DNA of 64,000 bases from Asticcacaulis sp. YBE204 (GTDB taxonomy: Bacteria; Pseudomonadota; Alphaproteobacteria; Caulobacterales; Caulobacteraceae). The notes under the pieces are model-generated. The model made no database searches. It was not told where the DNA came from and was given only the letters and a program-made list of their open reading frames with translations. Both the position numbers and the translations under genes were made by a program. The stretch spans positions 1 to 64,000 of the forward strand of contig NZ_AWGF01000016.1 of the NCBI RefSeq assembly GCF_000495855.1, written 5' to 3'. Positions 53,194 through 63,106 of the stretch are shown here, in pieces. How positions within the stretch are numbered: position 1 is the first letter of the stretch; each line of letters opens with the position of its first letter.

Positions 53194-54012
53194 ATGGCTG
53201 AATCCGGCTGGAAATTCCCCACGGGCGACCTGATGAAGGGCAAAAAAGGCCTCGTCATGGGCGTTGCCAATGACAAGTCCATCGCCTGGGGCATCGCTTC
53301 GCAACTGGCGGCGCAGGGTGCAGACATGGCGTTCTCGTATCTCGGTGAGTCGCTGCTGCGCCGCGTGCAGCCGCTGGCCGACTCGATCGGCGTCAAGCAC
53401 CTGATCGAATGCGACGTGACGTCTGACGAGTCCATGGACGCGGCCTTCGCCAAGCTGAAAGAGATTTACGGCGAGATCGACTTCGTCATCCACTCGGTGG
53501 CCTTTGCCAACAAGAACGAACTGCAAGGCTCGTTCGTCGAGAACACCACGCGCGAAGGCTTCCTGCTGGCGCTCAACGTTTCGGCCTTCTCGTTCGTCGA
53601 CACGGCCCGCCGCGCCGCCGAGCTGATGCCGAACGGCGGTTCGCTGGTCACGCTCACCTATCTCGGGGCCGAGCGCGTCATCCCCAACTACAACACTATG
53701 GGCGTCGCCAAGGCCGCCCTTGAGGCCTCGACGCGCTACATCGCCCGCGACCTCGGCCCCAAGGGCATCCGCGCCAACGCCATTTCGGCGGGCGCCATGC
53801 GCACCCTGAGCCTCGCCGGGATCGCCGGTGGCCGGGGCTTGCACGCCAAGTCGGGCCAGTTCTCGCTGATGAAGGAAGAAACCTCGATGGAAGGCGTCGC
53901 GGGCGCGGCTTTGTGGCTGGCGTCTGACCTTGGGTTCTCGACGACAGGTGAAGTGGTTCACGTCGATGCGGGCTTCCATGTGGTTGGCTTGCCGGAAGAT
54001 ATGGAAGCCTAA
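53194..54012 (+). CDS. fabI: Enoyl-[ACP] reductase (NADH)
   Basis: A 272-residue short-chain dehydrogenase-type reductase that completes the fatty acid cycle, and the target of triclosan. The nucleotide-binding segment GLVMGVANDKSIAWGIA (about 18-34) is the FabI variant of the Rossmann loop. The catalytic Tyr-x6-Lys pair is in PNYNTMGVAKAAL (about 164-171). It follows fabB by 16 bases, completing an operon for unsaturated-chain synthesis and reduction. Confidence 0.95.
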   Translation: MAESGWKFPTGDLMKGKKGLVMGVANDKSIAWGIASQLAAQGADMAFSYLGESLLRRVQPLADSIGVKHLIECDVTSDESMDAAFAKLKEIYGEIDFVIHSVAFANKNELQGSFVENTTREGFLLALNVSAFSFVDTARRAAELMPNGGSLVTLTYLGAERVIPNYNTMGVAKAALEASTRYIARDLGPKGIRANAISAGAMRTLSLAGIAGGRGLHAKSGQFSLMKEETSMEGVAGAALWLASDLGFSTTGEVVHVDAGFHVVGLPEDMEA

Positions 54013-54083
54013 AACCGCTTCCTTGACGATTGTAACGCCGTCGGTGCATCTTGTGCCGACGGCGTTTTTCATGGTGGAACCGG

Positions 54084-54659
54084 ATGCCCAAGTGCCTTAT
54101 CATTGCCGGACCGAATGGCGCAGGTAAGACGACCTTTGCGCTGAAATACCTGCCAGCCATCGGCGTGGCGCATTTCATCAATGCCGACCTGATCGCTTCG
54201 GGTCTGTCGCCTTTTCACCCCGAACAGCAAGCCACCGCTGCCGCGCGCCTGTTCCTGAAAGAAATGGACACCCGCATCGAAGCGCAACAGGGCTTTGCGT
54301 TCGAGACGACGCTGGCCGGACGCGGTTACTTGCGACTGATTGAACGGTTGAAAGCAGAGGGCTGGCAGGTCGAGCTTCATTATCTCGCTCTGCCGGATGT
54401 CGCCGTTTCCAAGCGTCGTGTCGCTGAACGTGTCGCTCACGGTGGCCACAATATCCCCATCACGGATATCGAACGACGCTTCCCGCGTGGTTTGCACAAT
54501 CTTCTGAATGTCTATAGAATGAAGGTCGATATTTGCGTGTGTTATATGAACGACGATGACCGCGCGGATAAGATATTTCAGCAGTCAGGTGCAGACTGCC
54601 GGATTGCCGATCCTGTTCTTTTTGCGCATCTGGAACATTTGGCCGGAGACTTGAAATGA
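54084..54659 (+). CDS. Zeta-toxin-like P-loop kinase
   Basis: The 191-residue protein has Walker [14 protein letters not shown] (Lys 15), the [14 protein letters not shown] segment (about 34-47) and the substrate region [24 protein letters not shown], typical of zeta-toxin-like kinases (COG4185) that phosphorylate UDP-sugars and block peptidoglycan synthesis in some bacteria. The ATG at 54084 (MPKCLII) is the likely start. It overlaps the next gene as ATGA. Whether it is truly toxic is not known; some relatives have other kinase roles. Confidence 0.85.
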   Translation: MPKCLIIAGPNGAGKTTFALKYLPAIGVAHFINADLIASGLSPFHPEQQATAAARLFLKEMDTRIEAQQGFAFETTLAGRGYLRLIERLKAEGWQVELHYLALPDVAVSKRRVAERVAHGGHNIPITDIERRFPRGLHNLLNVYRMKVDICVCYMNDDDRADKIFQQSGADCRIADPVLFAHLEHLAGDLK

Positions 54660-54829
54660 CGAATAAAGACGTTTCAGCCGTTGCCGATCACGCCCTTGGC
54701 GTTCTGCGCGAAGCCGTGGCCGAAGCCATCGATCGCAAGCGCCGTCTGGGGCAGTACTGGGTCGTCTGGGACGGCGAAAAACCGGTCGAGGTCCATCCGG
54801 ACACCGAAACGCGTCCGGCGGCCGAATGA
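54656..54829 (+). CDS. 57-residue partner of the zeta-like kinase
   Basis: A small protein, starting ATG at 54656 (overlapping the kinase stop) and ending TGA at 54827-54829. It has a helical N-terminal part ([19 protein letters not shown], about 16-34) followed by [17 protein letters not shown]. Proteins of this pattern (RLGQYxVVWxxGKPV) are commonly encoded next to zeta-like kinases, which suggests an antitoxin role. Both junctions are 4-base overlaps, strong evidence for real coding. Its stop overlaps the next ATG. Confidence 0.78.
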   Translation: MTNKDVSAVADHALGVLREAVAEAIDRKRRLGQYWVVWDGEKPVEVHPDTETRPAAE

Positions 54830-55239
54830 CGCGCAAATACGGCCCGCCGCCATCGCTGGACACCATCGAGGTCATTGCCCGCAACGCTCTGGCCAAGCTG
54901 CCGGAGCCGTTTGCCGGACACCTGCGCGACGTGGTTCTGATCGTCGAAGACTTCCCGTCCGAAGAGCTGCTCGCCGATCTGGAGATGGACGATCCGTTCG
55001 AACTGACCGGCCTCTATAGCGGGCGTCCGGCGGAAACCGAGGTCTATACCGGCGACCTGCCGCCGATGATCCACCTGTTTCGCCGCCCGATCCTCGACGA
55101 GTGGGCCAGCGGAGAGGTCACGCTCGAAGACCTCGTCGCCCACGTCCTGATCCACGAGGCCGGACATCATTTCGGCCTCAGCGACGACGACATGGAATGG
55201 CTTGAGGACGAACTGAAAAAGGGTGCTACTGTGTCCTGA
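54826..55239 (+). CDS. Zincin-type metallopeptidase family (PF06262-like)
   Basis: The 137-residue protein contains the zinc motif HVLIHEAGHHFGLSD (HExxHxxG; about 107-121), the LTGLYSGRP segment and DLPPMIHLFRRPILD upstream, matching the acidic zincin-like family (DUF1025). The catalytic glutamate is present. Function is not established; proteolysis of a specific protein is presumed. It forms a three-gene unit with the zeta-like kinase and its small partner, and overlaps the convergent hydrolase gene by 14 bases. Confidence 0.86.
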   Translation: MTRKYGPPPSLDTIEVIARNALAKLPEPFAGHLRDVVLIVEDFPSEELLADLEMDDPFELTGLYSGRPAETEVYTGDLPPMIHLFRRPILDEWASGEVTLEDLVAHVLIHEAGHHFGLSDDDMEWLEDELKKGATVS

Positions 55240-56590
55240 TCCACCCGGTCACCAGATCGAGCGCTGCCGGTGAGGTCGTCTCCTCGATCTGGCTGTATTC
55301 CGACGGCGCGCCAGTCGGGGCGGTCTGGAAAAGGTGATTGAGCCCCGGCAATTCGCGTACCGTCGCCTTTTTGTGGTCCTTGAGCGCGGCGGTGATAACC
55401 GGCAGGTTGTCCTTCGCCGTCACCTGAAAATCCTTTTCGCCGATCAGGGCCAGCACCGGCGTCTTCAACTTGCGCAGTTCCGGCGCCGGGTCGTAGGCGA
55501 TGAAATATGTCATCCACGGCGCGGTGACCGGCTTGACGATGCTGTCGATGATCGCGGCATCGACCCTCTGAGACGGCAGCAGTTCCGCCTCGACAATGGC
55601 GCGGACCCTGGCTTCGGCGTGGTCGGGGTCGGTAATGATCGCGTCGTAAATCTTGCGATTGGTCGCCGCTGCCTTGGCGATGACCTCTTCCGTCTGACCG
55701 TTGGCCCGACCGATCAAAGCCTGTTGACCGAGCAGAACCTGATCGCCGCGCACGCCGGACCCCGCCATCAGCACGATGAATTTCACCGCAGAATCGCGAT
55801 TGGCGACGATAGGGGCGATGACGCCGCCTTCGGAATGGCCGATCAGACCGATGGCCCCGACGTCCTTGCGCGCCCTGAGCCACGTCACCGCCGCTTCGGC
55901 ATCGGCGGCGAAATCGGCGGTGGTTGCGGCCTTGTAATCGCCCGTCGAGGCCCCGACGCCGCGTTTATCGTAACGCAGGACGGCGATCCCGGCCTTATTC
56001 AGGGCATCGGCCCAGACGAGGAAAATCTTGTGTCCGGCAACGGCTTCGTCGCGCGTATTCGGGCCCGATCCGGCGATCAGTATCACCGTCGGGAACGGTC
56101 CGCTGCCCTTGGGCGCGCTGAACGTACCCGACAGGGTGACGCTCGCGACCGCGCCGGGTAGGGTGACCGCCTCGACGTGATAATGGGCCAGAGCCGCCTC
56201 AGCCGCATCGACCTGCGGGCGTTTCGGCGCGAAGCCATTGGCCTGATCGGCGTCGATGCGCCTCAGCGTCAGGGGCAGGCCCTGGCCTTGCGTCCACGTG
56301 CCCACCCAGGCTTTTTGCGTCTCGTCCCACTTGCCCTGATAGCGGCCATTGATCCTGGCGGCGGTGACATCGAGGCTGTCCTGCGTCGCCGTGACGCTGT
56401 CGAGCGGCATCTTGAAATTGGCCTGATCGGGACTTTCCAGAACGCCCTTATAGCCCGCGCCGTCCTTCTCGATGCGCAGGATGATATTGAGTTGCCCCAT
56501 CAGCTTGCCGTGCCAGATACCGGCAGCCTCTTCGGCGGCGGCGGGCAGGGCGATGATCCAGATCAAGGCGGACACAAGCGCATTTTTCAT
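55226..56590 (-). CDS. Secreted alpha/beta hydrolase
   Basis: A 454-residue protein with signal peptide (about 1-19, LPAAAE), an N-terminal beta-rich domain (about 20-130, IWHGKLMGQLNIILRIEKDG), then an alpha/beta hydrolase with the nucleophile elbow GLIGHSEGG (Ser at about 249), acid GEKDF (about 395) and His GLNHLF (about 427). The triad is complete. It resembles serine aminopeptidase/esterase-type enzymes of the periplasm or outer membrane; the substrate is unknown. Single-gene unit. Confidence 0.88.
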   Translation of the reverse strand: MKNALVSALIWIIALPAAAEEAAGIWHGKLMGQLNIILRIEKDGAGYKGVLESPDQANFKMPLDSVTATQDSLDVTAARINGRYQGKWDETQKAWVGTWTQGQGLPLTLRRIDADQANGFAPKRPQVDAAEAALAHYHVEAVTLPGAVASVTLSGTFSAPKGSGPFPTVILIAGSGPNTRDEAVAGHKIFLVWADALNKAGIAVLRYDKRGVGASTGDYKAATTADFAADAEAAVTWLRARKDVGAIGLIGHSEGGVIAPIVANRDSAVKFIVLMAGSGVRGDQVLLGQQALIGRANGQTEEVIAKAAATNRKIYDAIITDPDHAEARVRAIVEAELLPSQRVDAAIIDSIVKPVTAPWMTYFIAYDPAPELRKLKTPVLALIGEKDFQVTAKDNLPVITAALKDHKKATVRELPGLNHLFQTAPTGAPSEYSQIEETTSPAALDLVTGWIRTQ

Positions 56591-56769
56591 AACTTACCCC
56601 CATTAATTCGCTCGTTGCCAAAATAACGAAATAAATGCACACGTCAAGTGCCTTGGATGATATGCCGCTCAGGATATGCAACCGGGGCGTTAATCGCGCA
56701 TTAAGTGAACATGGTTACGCTTCGGGTTTTCAGGCTATAGAGTCTGACTGTGTAAATGTGGTGTTGAGT

Positions 56770-56937
56770 ATGCGTACCCCTGATCCCCTGTTCCCGGCGC
56801 TGCGCGCCGATGCCCGCGCCAATCTGCCGTCCGAGGCCCAGCGCGCGACCGAAGTCTATATTCCCCCGCATCGTCCTGATCTTTTTGGCCTGCTTGAGGC
56901 CGTTCTCCGCTTTACCCGCCGTCTTGGGTGGCAATGA
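56770..56937 (+). CDS. Small hypothetical protein (55 residues)
   Basis: A 55-residue reading frame begins at an ATG (MRTPDPLFPALRADA) preceded by weak GTTGAG. It is helical and basic at the end (LEAVLRFTRRLGW), with YIPPHRPDLFGL in the middle. No family is recognised. I include it because start, composition and spacing from flanking genes are reasonable; expression is unverified. Confidence 0.4.
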   Translation: MRTPDPLFPALRADARANLPSEAQRATEVYIPPHRPDLFGLLEAVLRFTRRLGWQ

Positions 56938-57036
56938 CCTTGCCGCCCGAACTTTTGCACGGCGCGTAAACGGCAGGCCATCCGTGAGATGACCTGCCGC
57001 GGCGGGAGGCTCCGGACGATGCCTTCCGCCGGATAA

Positions 57037-57723
57037 TTATACCACTCTGTAATCGGCGGTAATCGTTCCGGCGGCCAGCGCTTCGTCTTCGTGTTCCGGT
57101 TCGCGCGCGGTCTCTTGCAGGGCTTCGGCGTACCACACCTGCATCGACGGCAATTGCAGCAGACGCTCGATATAGGCCTGCGACGGCGGGCTCAGTTTCA
57201 GGCCATAGGTCTGTACGCGAAATGCGACCGGACAGTAAAAGGCATCAGCCGCCGTAAAGGTCGCACCCGCCAAAAACGGCCCGCCGAAGCGTTGCAAGCC
57301 TTCGCGGAACAAGGCGTCGAGGCGTTCTATGTTGCGCAGCAAAGGCGCAGCAATTTCCGTCAACTCGATGCGCAAACCGCAGTTCATGGTGCAGATATTG
57401 CGTAGGGCCGAAAAGCCTGAATGCATCTCCGCCGCCGCCGAACGGGCAAAGGCGCGGGCCTCGCGATCGGTGGGCCAGACGGAGGGATGCGTCTCATAGA
57501 CATATTCGGCGATGGCCAGCGAGTCCCAGACCGTCACCGCTTCGTCCTGCAAGGCGGGGACCAGCGCCGTCGGTGAAAAGGCCTTGAACTGTACGTTCTC
57601 GCCGATCGGGGTGCTGAAAAAGTGCTGATGCTCGGTGAACGGGATATCCAGTTCGCGCAGCAGCACCCACGGGCGCAGGGACCACGAGGAATAGTTCTTA
57701 TTGGCGATGTGCAGGTCGTACAT
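57037..57723 (-). CDS. Glutathione S-transferase family protein
   Basis: The 228-residue product has the thioredoxin-like N-terminal domain (MYDLHIANKNYSSWSLRPWVLLRELDIPFTE, about 1-31), which places the catalytic Ser/Tyr at the usual site, QDEAVTVWDSLAIAEYV (glutathione-binding Asp-Ser pair, about 56-72), and an all-helical C-terminal domain. The Zeta/YfcF-like subgroup is likely. GGAG precedes the ATG at 57723. It lies downstream of the dioxygenase gene on the same strand, separated by a large inverted repeat. Confidence 0.9.
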   Translation of the reverse strand: MYDLHIANKNYSSWSLRPWVLLRELDIPFTEHQHFFSTPIGENVQFKAFSPTALVPALQDEAVTVWDSLAIAEYVYETHPSVWPTDREARAFARSAAAEMHSGFSALRNICTMNCGLRIELTEIAAPLLRNIERLDALFREGLQRFGGPFLAGATFTAADAFYCPVAFRVQTYGLKLSPPSQAYIERLLQLPSMQVWYAEALQETAREPEHEDEALAAGTITADYRVV

Positions 57724-57766
57724 GGTGCGTCTCCGGTTGATGCGAAGACTATGCCAAGACGTGTGG

Positions 57767-57803
57767 ATTTACGAAAGCTGGCAGTTTGTCAGCTTTCGTA
57801 AAT
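57767..57803. promoter_or_regulatory. 14-base inverted repeat, candidate operator
   Basis: Arms atttacgaaagctg and cagctttcgtaaat are perfect reverse complements separated by nine bases. There is no T run after it, so an operator is more likely than a terminator. It sits between the dioxygenase stop and the GST start, in the position for control of the GST gene. Confidence 0.5.
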
Positions 57804-57812
57804 ATTCCGCCA

Positions 57813-58631
57813 TTACCCAAATTGGAAACCGCTCACCGCCGTGTTCATCGGACGGAGCGTCTCGTCATAAGTCCGCACACCGGCATCGTCTCCAGCGGCC
57901 CCGGCGGCGATGAACAGCGGCACCAGATGGTCTTCGTGCGGATGGGCGATGCGCGCCCCCGCGCCACGTGACCAGTCGGCGAGCAGCGCCTCGCGCTCCC
58001 CACCGTCATGCCGCGTCAGGCTGTCGTTGAGCCAGTCGTTGAAATGGTGTGAGCCGTTAACCGGTTCATGCACCAGCGTCCCGCGGATCAGGGCTTTCAG
58101 ATCATGGAAACTCATGCCCGAGGCGACGATCAGCACGCCTTCGTCGCGTAGTGGCGCGAGCGCCTTGCCCAAGGCGATATGGTCCTCCGGCTTCCAGTTG
58201 GTCTTGATCGACAATTGCACGACGGGGATATCGGCATCGGGATACATCAACAGGAACGGCACGAAGACGCCGTGGTCGTAGTCGCGCTCAGCGTCGCGAT
58301 CGACCGGAATACCGGCCCCGGCGGCCAGTTCGATCACGCGCTCGGCCAGTTCCGGCGAACCCGGCGCGGGATATTTCAGCTGATAGGTATGGTCGGGAAA
58401 GCCGTAATAGTCGAACAGCATACCCGGATGCGCCTTGGTCTGGACCGTGAAGCGTTCGGTCATCCAGTGGGCTGATACGACCAGAATGGCCTTCGGTTTC
58501 TGGCCCACCTGACGAGGGATATCGCGCAGATAATCGCCCATCCTGTCCCAGATATGCGGCGGGTTCCAGTCCATGAAAAAGCACGGACCGCCGCCATGCG
58601 GGATATAGAGGGTAGGCATTTTCGCGGACAT
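57813..58631 (-). CDS. Class III extradiol ring-cleavage dioxygenase (DODA/LigB type)
   Basis: A 272-residue enzyme of the 4,5-DOPA dioxygenase/YgiD family, which cleaves catechol rings using Fe or Zn. Metal ligands are seen in YIPHGGGPCFFM (His 12 region), VSAHWMTERF and DYDHGVFVPFLLMYP, with the conserved SGMSFHDL late in the chain. The start at 58631 sits 12 bases after a terminator stem, an unusual placement. An ATG at 58619 is in frame. Substrate unknown; an aromatic or quinone-detoxifying role fits its GST and YceI neighbours. Confidence 0.88.
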   Translation of the reverse strand: MSAKMPTLYIPHGGGPCFFMDWNPPHIWDRMGDYLRDIPRQVGQKPKAILVVSAHWMTERFTVQTKAHPGMLFDYYGFPDHTYQLKYPAPGSPELAERVIELAAGAGIPVDRDAERDYDHGVFVPFLLMYPDADIPVVQLSIKTNWKPEDHIALGKALAPLRDEGVLIVASGMSFHDLKALIRGTLVHEPVNGSHHFNDWLNDSLTRHDGGEREALLADWSRGAGARIAHPHEDHLVPLFIAAGAAGDDAGVRTYDETLRPMNTAVSGFQFG

Positions 58632-58642
58632 GACAGGTCTCC

Positions 58643-58677
58643 AAAAAAGAACGGGCGCAACCGAATTGCGCCCGTTC
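58643..58677 (-). terminator. Intrinsic terminator after the YceI gene
   Basis: A 12-pair stem (gaacgggcgcaa / ttgcgcccgttc) with loop ccgaa on the leftward strand is followed by six T. It lies 26 bases beyond the YceI stop and immediately before the ribosome-binding site of the dioxygenase gene. Confidence 0.9.
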
Positions 58678-58702
58678 CTGTACGTATAGGCTTAGGCGTG
58701 AC

Positions 58703-59287
58703 TTACTGCTTTTGTGCTTCGGCGGTGATGACCAGCTTGATCTCGTCGCTGACGAACGGGACATTGGCGCCCATGTTGAATTCCGAACGCAGGATGGCGC
58801 CCGTAGCGCTGAAGCCCGCGGCCTTCTTCTTCGCCATCGGGTGCTCGCCGATCTTGTTCAGCTTGACCGAGAGGGTGATCGGCTTGGTGATGCCCTTGAT
58901 GGTCAGGTCGCCGACGACCTTGGCCGTATCCTTACCCGTGACGGTGACCTTGGTCGATTTGAAGGTTGCGGTCGGGTACTTGGCGGCGTCGAAGAACTTC
59001 TCACCCTTGAGGTGGCCGTCGAAGACATCGTAACCGGTGTTCAGGCCAGCGATGGCGAAGGAGACCTCGACCGAAGACATTTCCGGCTTGGCTTCGTCGA
59101 GCGTGACGGTGCCGACAGCGTTCATGAACTTGGCGGTCGGGTTGGAATAGCCGAGGTGGTTCCAGCTAAAGGCGACTTCGGTATGGGTCGGGTCGAGCTT
59201 GAAGGTTTCCGGCGCGGCGAGAGCAGGGCTCATGGCGCCAGCAAACAGAACGGCGGCGACGGCAGCGGATTTGAACAGGGGCTTCAT
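58703..59287 (-). CDS. Periplasmic YceI-family protein
   Basis: A 194-residue exported protein: signal peptide (about 1-24, SPALAA), then a lipocalin-like beta-barrel typical of YceI (TFKLDPTHTEVAFSWNHLG, about 27-45; FKSTKVTVTGKDTAKVVGDLTIKGITKPITL). YceI proteins bind isoprenoid quinones or polyprenols and are often induced by stress. ATG at 59287 is chosen; an upstream start at 59314 would add nine residues that overlap the predicted promoter region. It is followed by a strong terminator. Confidence 0.92.
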   Translation of the reverse strand: MKPLFKSAAVAAVLFAGAMSPALAAPETFKLDPTHTEVAFSWNHLGYSNPTAKFMNAVGTVTLDEAKPEMSSVEVSFAIAGLNTGYDVFDGHLKGEKFFDAAKYPTATFKSTKVTVTGKDTAKVVGDLTIKGITKPITLSVKLNKIGEHPMAKKKAAGFSATGAILRSEFNMGANVPFVSDEIKLVITAEAQKQ

Positions 59288-59328
59288 GAAGGGATCCTTT
59301 TGAGGCAGAAACATGTATGCGACTAAAC

Positions 59329-59345
59329 GTAACTATAAGAGTTAC
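59329..59345. promoter_or_regulatory. Inverted repeat gtaact-n5-agttac upstream of the YceI gene
   Basis: The 17-base symmetry lies 42 bases before the YceI start, in promoter position. Sites with GTAAC/GTTAC arms are typical of HxlR- and MarR-family redox repressors in general, but no such gene is in the window. The rest of the 260-base gap to the next gene is AT-rich without other clear structure. Confidence 0.4.
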
Positions 59346-59550
59346 CGTTATGGCTTGCAAGAGGGTGTACCGCGATAAAAATAAAAACGCAGCGAGAATT
59401 ATCAGATTTCCATACGGTCGCCATTGTCGCTTTTAGGTAACGCGCGCGACGCAATCCACAACTGACACCAAAGCGCAACGCGACTGTCATAAGGTTTCGT
59501 TAAGCCTGCAACGAGATAACGTCCTATTCCCTTATTTGCAGGTTGTTCCC

Positions 59551-62034
59551 ATGTCGTCTTCGCGCCTTTCGCTCATGGCCGTTTCCACTCTCGCTCTTAT
59601 GGCTGCTGCGCCGGTTTCCGCCCAAACAGTGAACGAAGACGTCATCCCCGAAATCGTCGTCACGGTGCAAAAGCGCGAGCAGAAGCTGCTCAACGTCCCG
59701 GCGGCGGTGACGGGCCTGAGCAACAGCTTCCTGACCGATGTCGGCATCACCGATTTCGCCGAACTGGCCCTGTTCGTGCCGGGCTTCGAGGTGCAGGACC
59801 AGTCACCGAACAATCCGGGCTTCGTCATGCGCGGCGTGACCTCGGACTCAGGCACGGCGACCGCGGAAACCCGCGTCTCGGTGTTTCAGGACGGGGTGAG
59901 CATTTCGCGCTCGCGCGGTTCCTATGTCGAACTGTTCGACCTTGAGCGCGTCGAAGTCGCCAAGGGCCCGCAATCGACCCTGTTCGGGCGTGGCGCGCTG
60001 ATCGGCGCGGTCAATGTCATTCAGGCCAAGGCCAAGCCGGTGCTGGACGCCAAGGCCGCCGTCAGCGCGGGCGACTACAATTTCCGCATGGTCGACGCCA
60101 TGATCAATGTGCCGCTGGGCGACACCTTCGCCGTGCGTCTGGCAGGCCGCACCAAGCACCGCGACGGCTATGTCGAGAACCTGCTCGGCGGTAAGGACTT
60201 CAACGGGCTCGGCACGGATGCTTTACGTTTGTCGGCGGCGTGGACGCCGTCGGACGTGCTCGGCTTCGACCTGATCGTCAATACGCAGAAGGACTCGACG
60301 CCGGGCACGGCCTTCAAGTCGGGGACGTGGAACCCGACCGATCCCAATACGGGCGCGGTTCTGGGCGATCGCACGCCGTTCGGCGGTGCCGCCCTGTCGC
60401 CCGGTTTCCTGGGCCGCGACCTCGGCCTTGAGCGCACGGTGACCGGCACGACCCTGCTGGGCCGCTGGGCGATCAACGACGTGTGGAGCCTGTCGTCGAT
60501 CTCGGCGCACCGCCGCTTCAGCGCCTCGGAAGTCTTCGACGCCGACGGCATGTCGCTCAACCTGCTGACCGCCGCCGAAATCGCCAAGGGGTCACAGTGG
60601 TCGCAGGAACTACGCCTCAACTACGATACGGGCGGTGCCGTGTCGTGGTTCGCGGGCGTCAGCTACTTCAAAGAAGAGGCCTCGACTGCCGTGCCGCTGC
60701 AATTCGACGAGCGCGCCGCCGGCCTGTTCCTCGCCAACGTCCTGACGCGCCCGACGCCGCAGTCCCTGCCGGTGCTGCAAGCCACGGCCAATGCCGCTTT
60801 CGGCCCGCTGGCACCCTATCTCGACACCACGCACCGCGAAGTGTCGACCACCTATGGCGACACCAAGTCGATCGACGCCTATGCCGACGCCACGTGGCGC
60901 GTAACGCCGAAGTTCGAACTGAGCGCCGGTATCCGCTACACGCAGGACGACAAGGTGTCGGGCTATTCGGCCAGCGTCGAGACGCCGTCGGTGCTCGCCG
61001 CCGCCTCGCAGCTTTCCCCCGCCATCAGCGCGCAGGTCAATCAGCTGGCGACGCAGTATTTCCTGCAAACCGGCACCGCGCCGTCGCAGGCGATGATCGC
61101 GACCTGGACGGCTGCCGTGACGAAAGCCGCCGTGGCGGGCCTGCCGCCGGTCGGTATCTTCAAGCAGCCGACGCCGGGTAACGGCAACGTCGTCAGCCAG
61201 TCGTTCAGCGACGACGGCGTCACCTGGCGCCTCGTGGGCCGCTACCTGTTCAGCGATACGGTCAACGGCTACGTCTCGGTGGCGCGCGGCCGTCAGCCCA
61301 AGGTCCTGTCGGGCGACTCCGGCGCCACGCCGCTGGCCCAGCCGAAATTTACCCAAGCCGACGCCGAGACGGTCGACAGCCTCGAACTCGGTCTCAAGAC
61401 GCGCCTGATGGGCGGTCGCCTGAGCTGGGACACGGCGGTTTATGGCTACAAGTACGAGAACTTCCAGACACAGGTCTCGACCTCGACCGGCGGTCTGGTC
61501 ACGGTCAGCGCGGGAGAGGCCGACGCCTACGGCCTTGAGACCCAGGCCTATTACCGCGTGATCCCGGGAGCGGATATCTTCGCCACCTACGCCTATAACC
61601 ATTCGCGCTTCGGTAACGGGATTTACAAAGGCAATCGCTTCCGCCTGAGCCCGGATCATAGCGTATCATTAGGCGGTCGTTTCAAGTTCTCGACCGAAGC
61701 CCTGCGCTTCTGGGTCACCCCGACCTATACCTGGCAATCGGACGTCTTCTTCGAGAACGACAACGACCTGCCGCAGTTTCAGACCGCCGTGCCGAATCTG
61801 CGCCCGGTCGGCGACACGGTGCAGGACGAAAAGCAGAAAGCCTATGGTCTGCTCAACCTGCGCCTCGGCTTCGCGCCTAAAAAAGCCCCGTGGTCGGTTG
61901 AAGTGTTCGCCGACAACCTGACCGACGAAGCCTATATCAAGGACGCGGGTAATACGGGCGACAACCTCGGTGTAGCGACCTTCATCGCGGGCGAACCGCG
62001 CATGGTCGGTGTCACGGTGCGGGTGAATTACTAA
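59551..62034 (+). CDS. TonB-dependent outer-membrane receptor 2
   Basis: The 827-residue receptor has a signal peptide (about 1-25, PVSAQ), a plug domain beginning EIVVTVQKREQKLLNVPAAVTGLS (about 33-56) and including FVMRGVTSDSG and DLERVEVAKGPQSTLFGRGALIGAVNVI, then a barrel with many aromatic girdle strands and terminal VRVNY. It is of the large CirA/FhuA-like group; the ligand is unknown. The ATG at 59551 is used. It is 79 bases upstream of metNIQ on the same strand, with no terminator between, so a link to sulfur-amino-acid uptake is possible. Confidence 0.9.
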   Translation: MSSSRLSLMAVSTLALMAAAPVSAQTVNEDVIPEIVVTVQKREQKLLNVPAAVTGLSNSFLTDVGITDFAELALFVPGFEVQDQSPNNPGFVMRGVTSDSGTATAETRVSVFQDGVSISRSRGSYVELFDLERVEVAKGPQSTLFGRGALIGAVNVIQAKAKPVLDAKAAVSAGDYNFRMVDAMINVPLGDTFAVRLAGRTKHRDGYVENLLGGKDFNGLGTDALRLSAAWTPSDVLGFDLIVNTQKDSTPGTAFKSGTWNPTDPNTGAVLGDRTPFGGAALSPGFLGRDLGLERTVTGTTLLGRWAINDVWSLSSISAHRRFSASEVFDADGMSLNLLTAAEIAKGSQWSQELRLNYDTGGAVSWFAGVSYFKEEASTAVPLQFDERAAGLFLANVLTRPTPQSLPVLQATANAAFGPLAPYLDTTHREVSTTYGDTKSIDAYADATWRVTPKFELSAGIRYTQDDKVSGYSASVETPSVLAAASQLSPAISAQVNQLATQYFLQTGTAPSQAMIATWTAAVTKAAVAGLPPVGIFKQPTPGNGNVVSQSFSDDGVTWRLVGRYLFSDTVNGYVSVARGRQPKVLSGDSGATPLAQPKFTQADAETVDSLELGLKTRLMGGRLSWDTAVYGYKYENFQTQVSTSTGGLVTVSAGEADAYGLETQAYYRVIPGADIFATYAYNHSRFGNGIYKGNRFRLSPDHSVSLGGRFKFSTEALRFWVTPTYTWQSDVFFENDNDLPQFQTAVPNLRPVGDTVQDEKQKAYGLLNLRLGFAPKKAPWSVEVFADNLTDEAYIKDAGNTGDNLGVATFIAGEPRMVGVTVRVNY

Positions 62035-62113
62035 GAGGCGGTTTAGTCTGGATCACCTGAGGCCGCAGAAAATCGCGCTTTACCGGCTTCCGCGCACTGC
62101 CTAGAACCGGAAC

Positions 62114-63102
<989 letters not shown>

Positions 63103-63106
<4 letters not shown>

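Noticed and set aside
62035-62113. SAM riboswitch before metN
   Set aside because: The 79-base gap shows no SAM-I, SAM-II or related conserved stems that I could identify by eye; a covariance search would be needed to find a divergent one.
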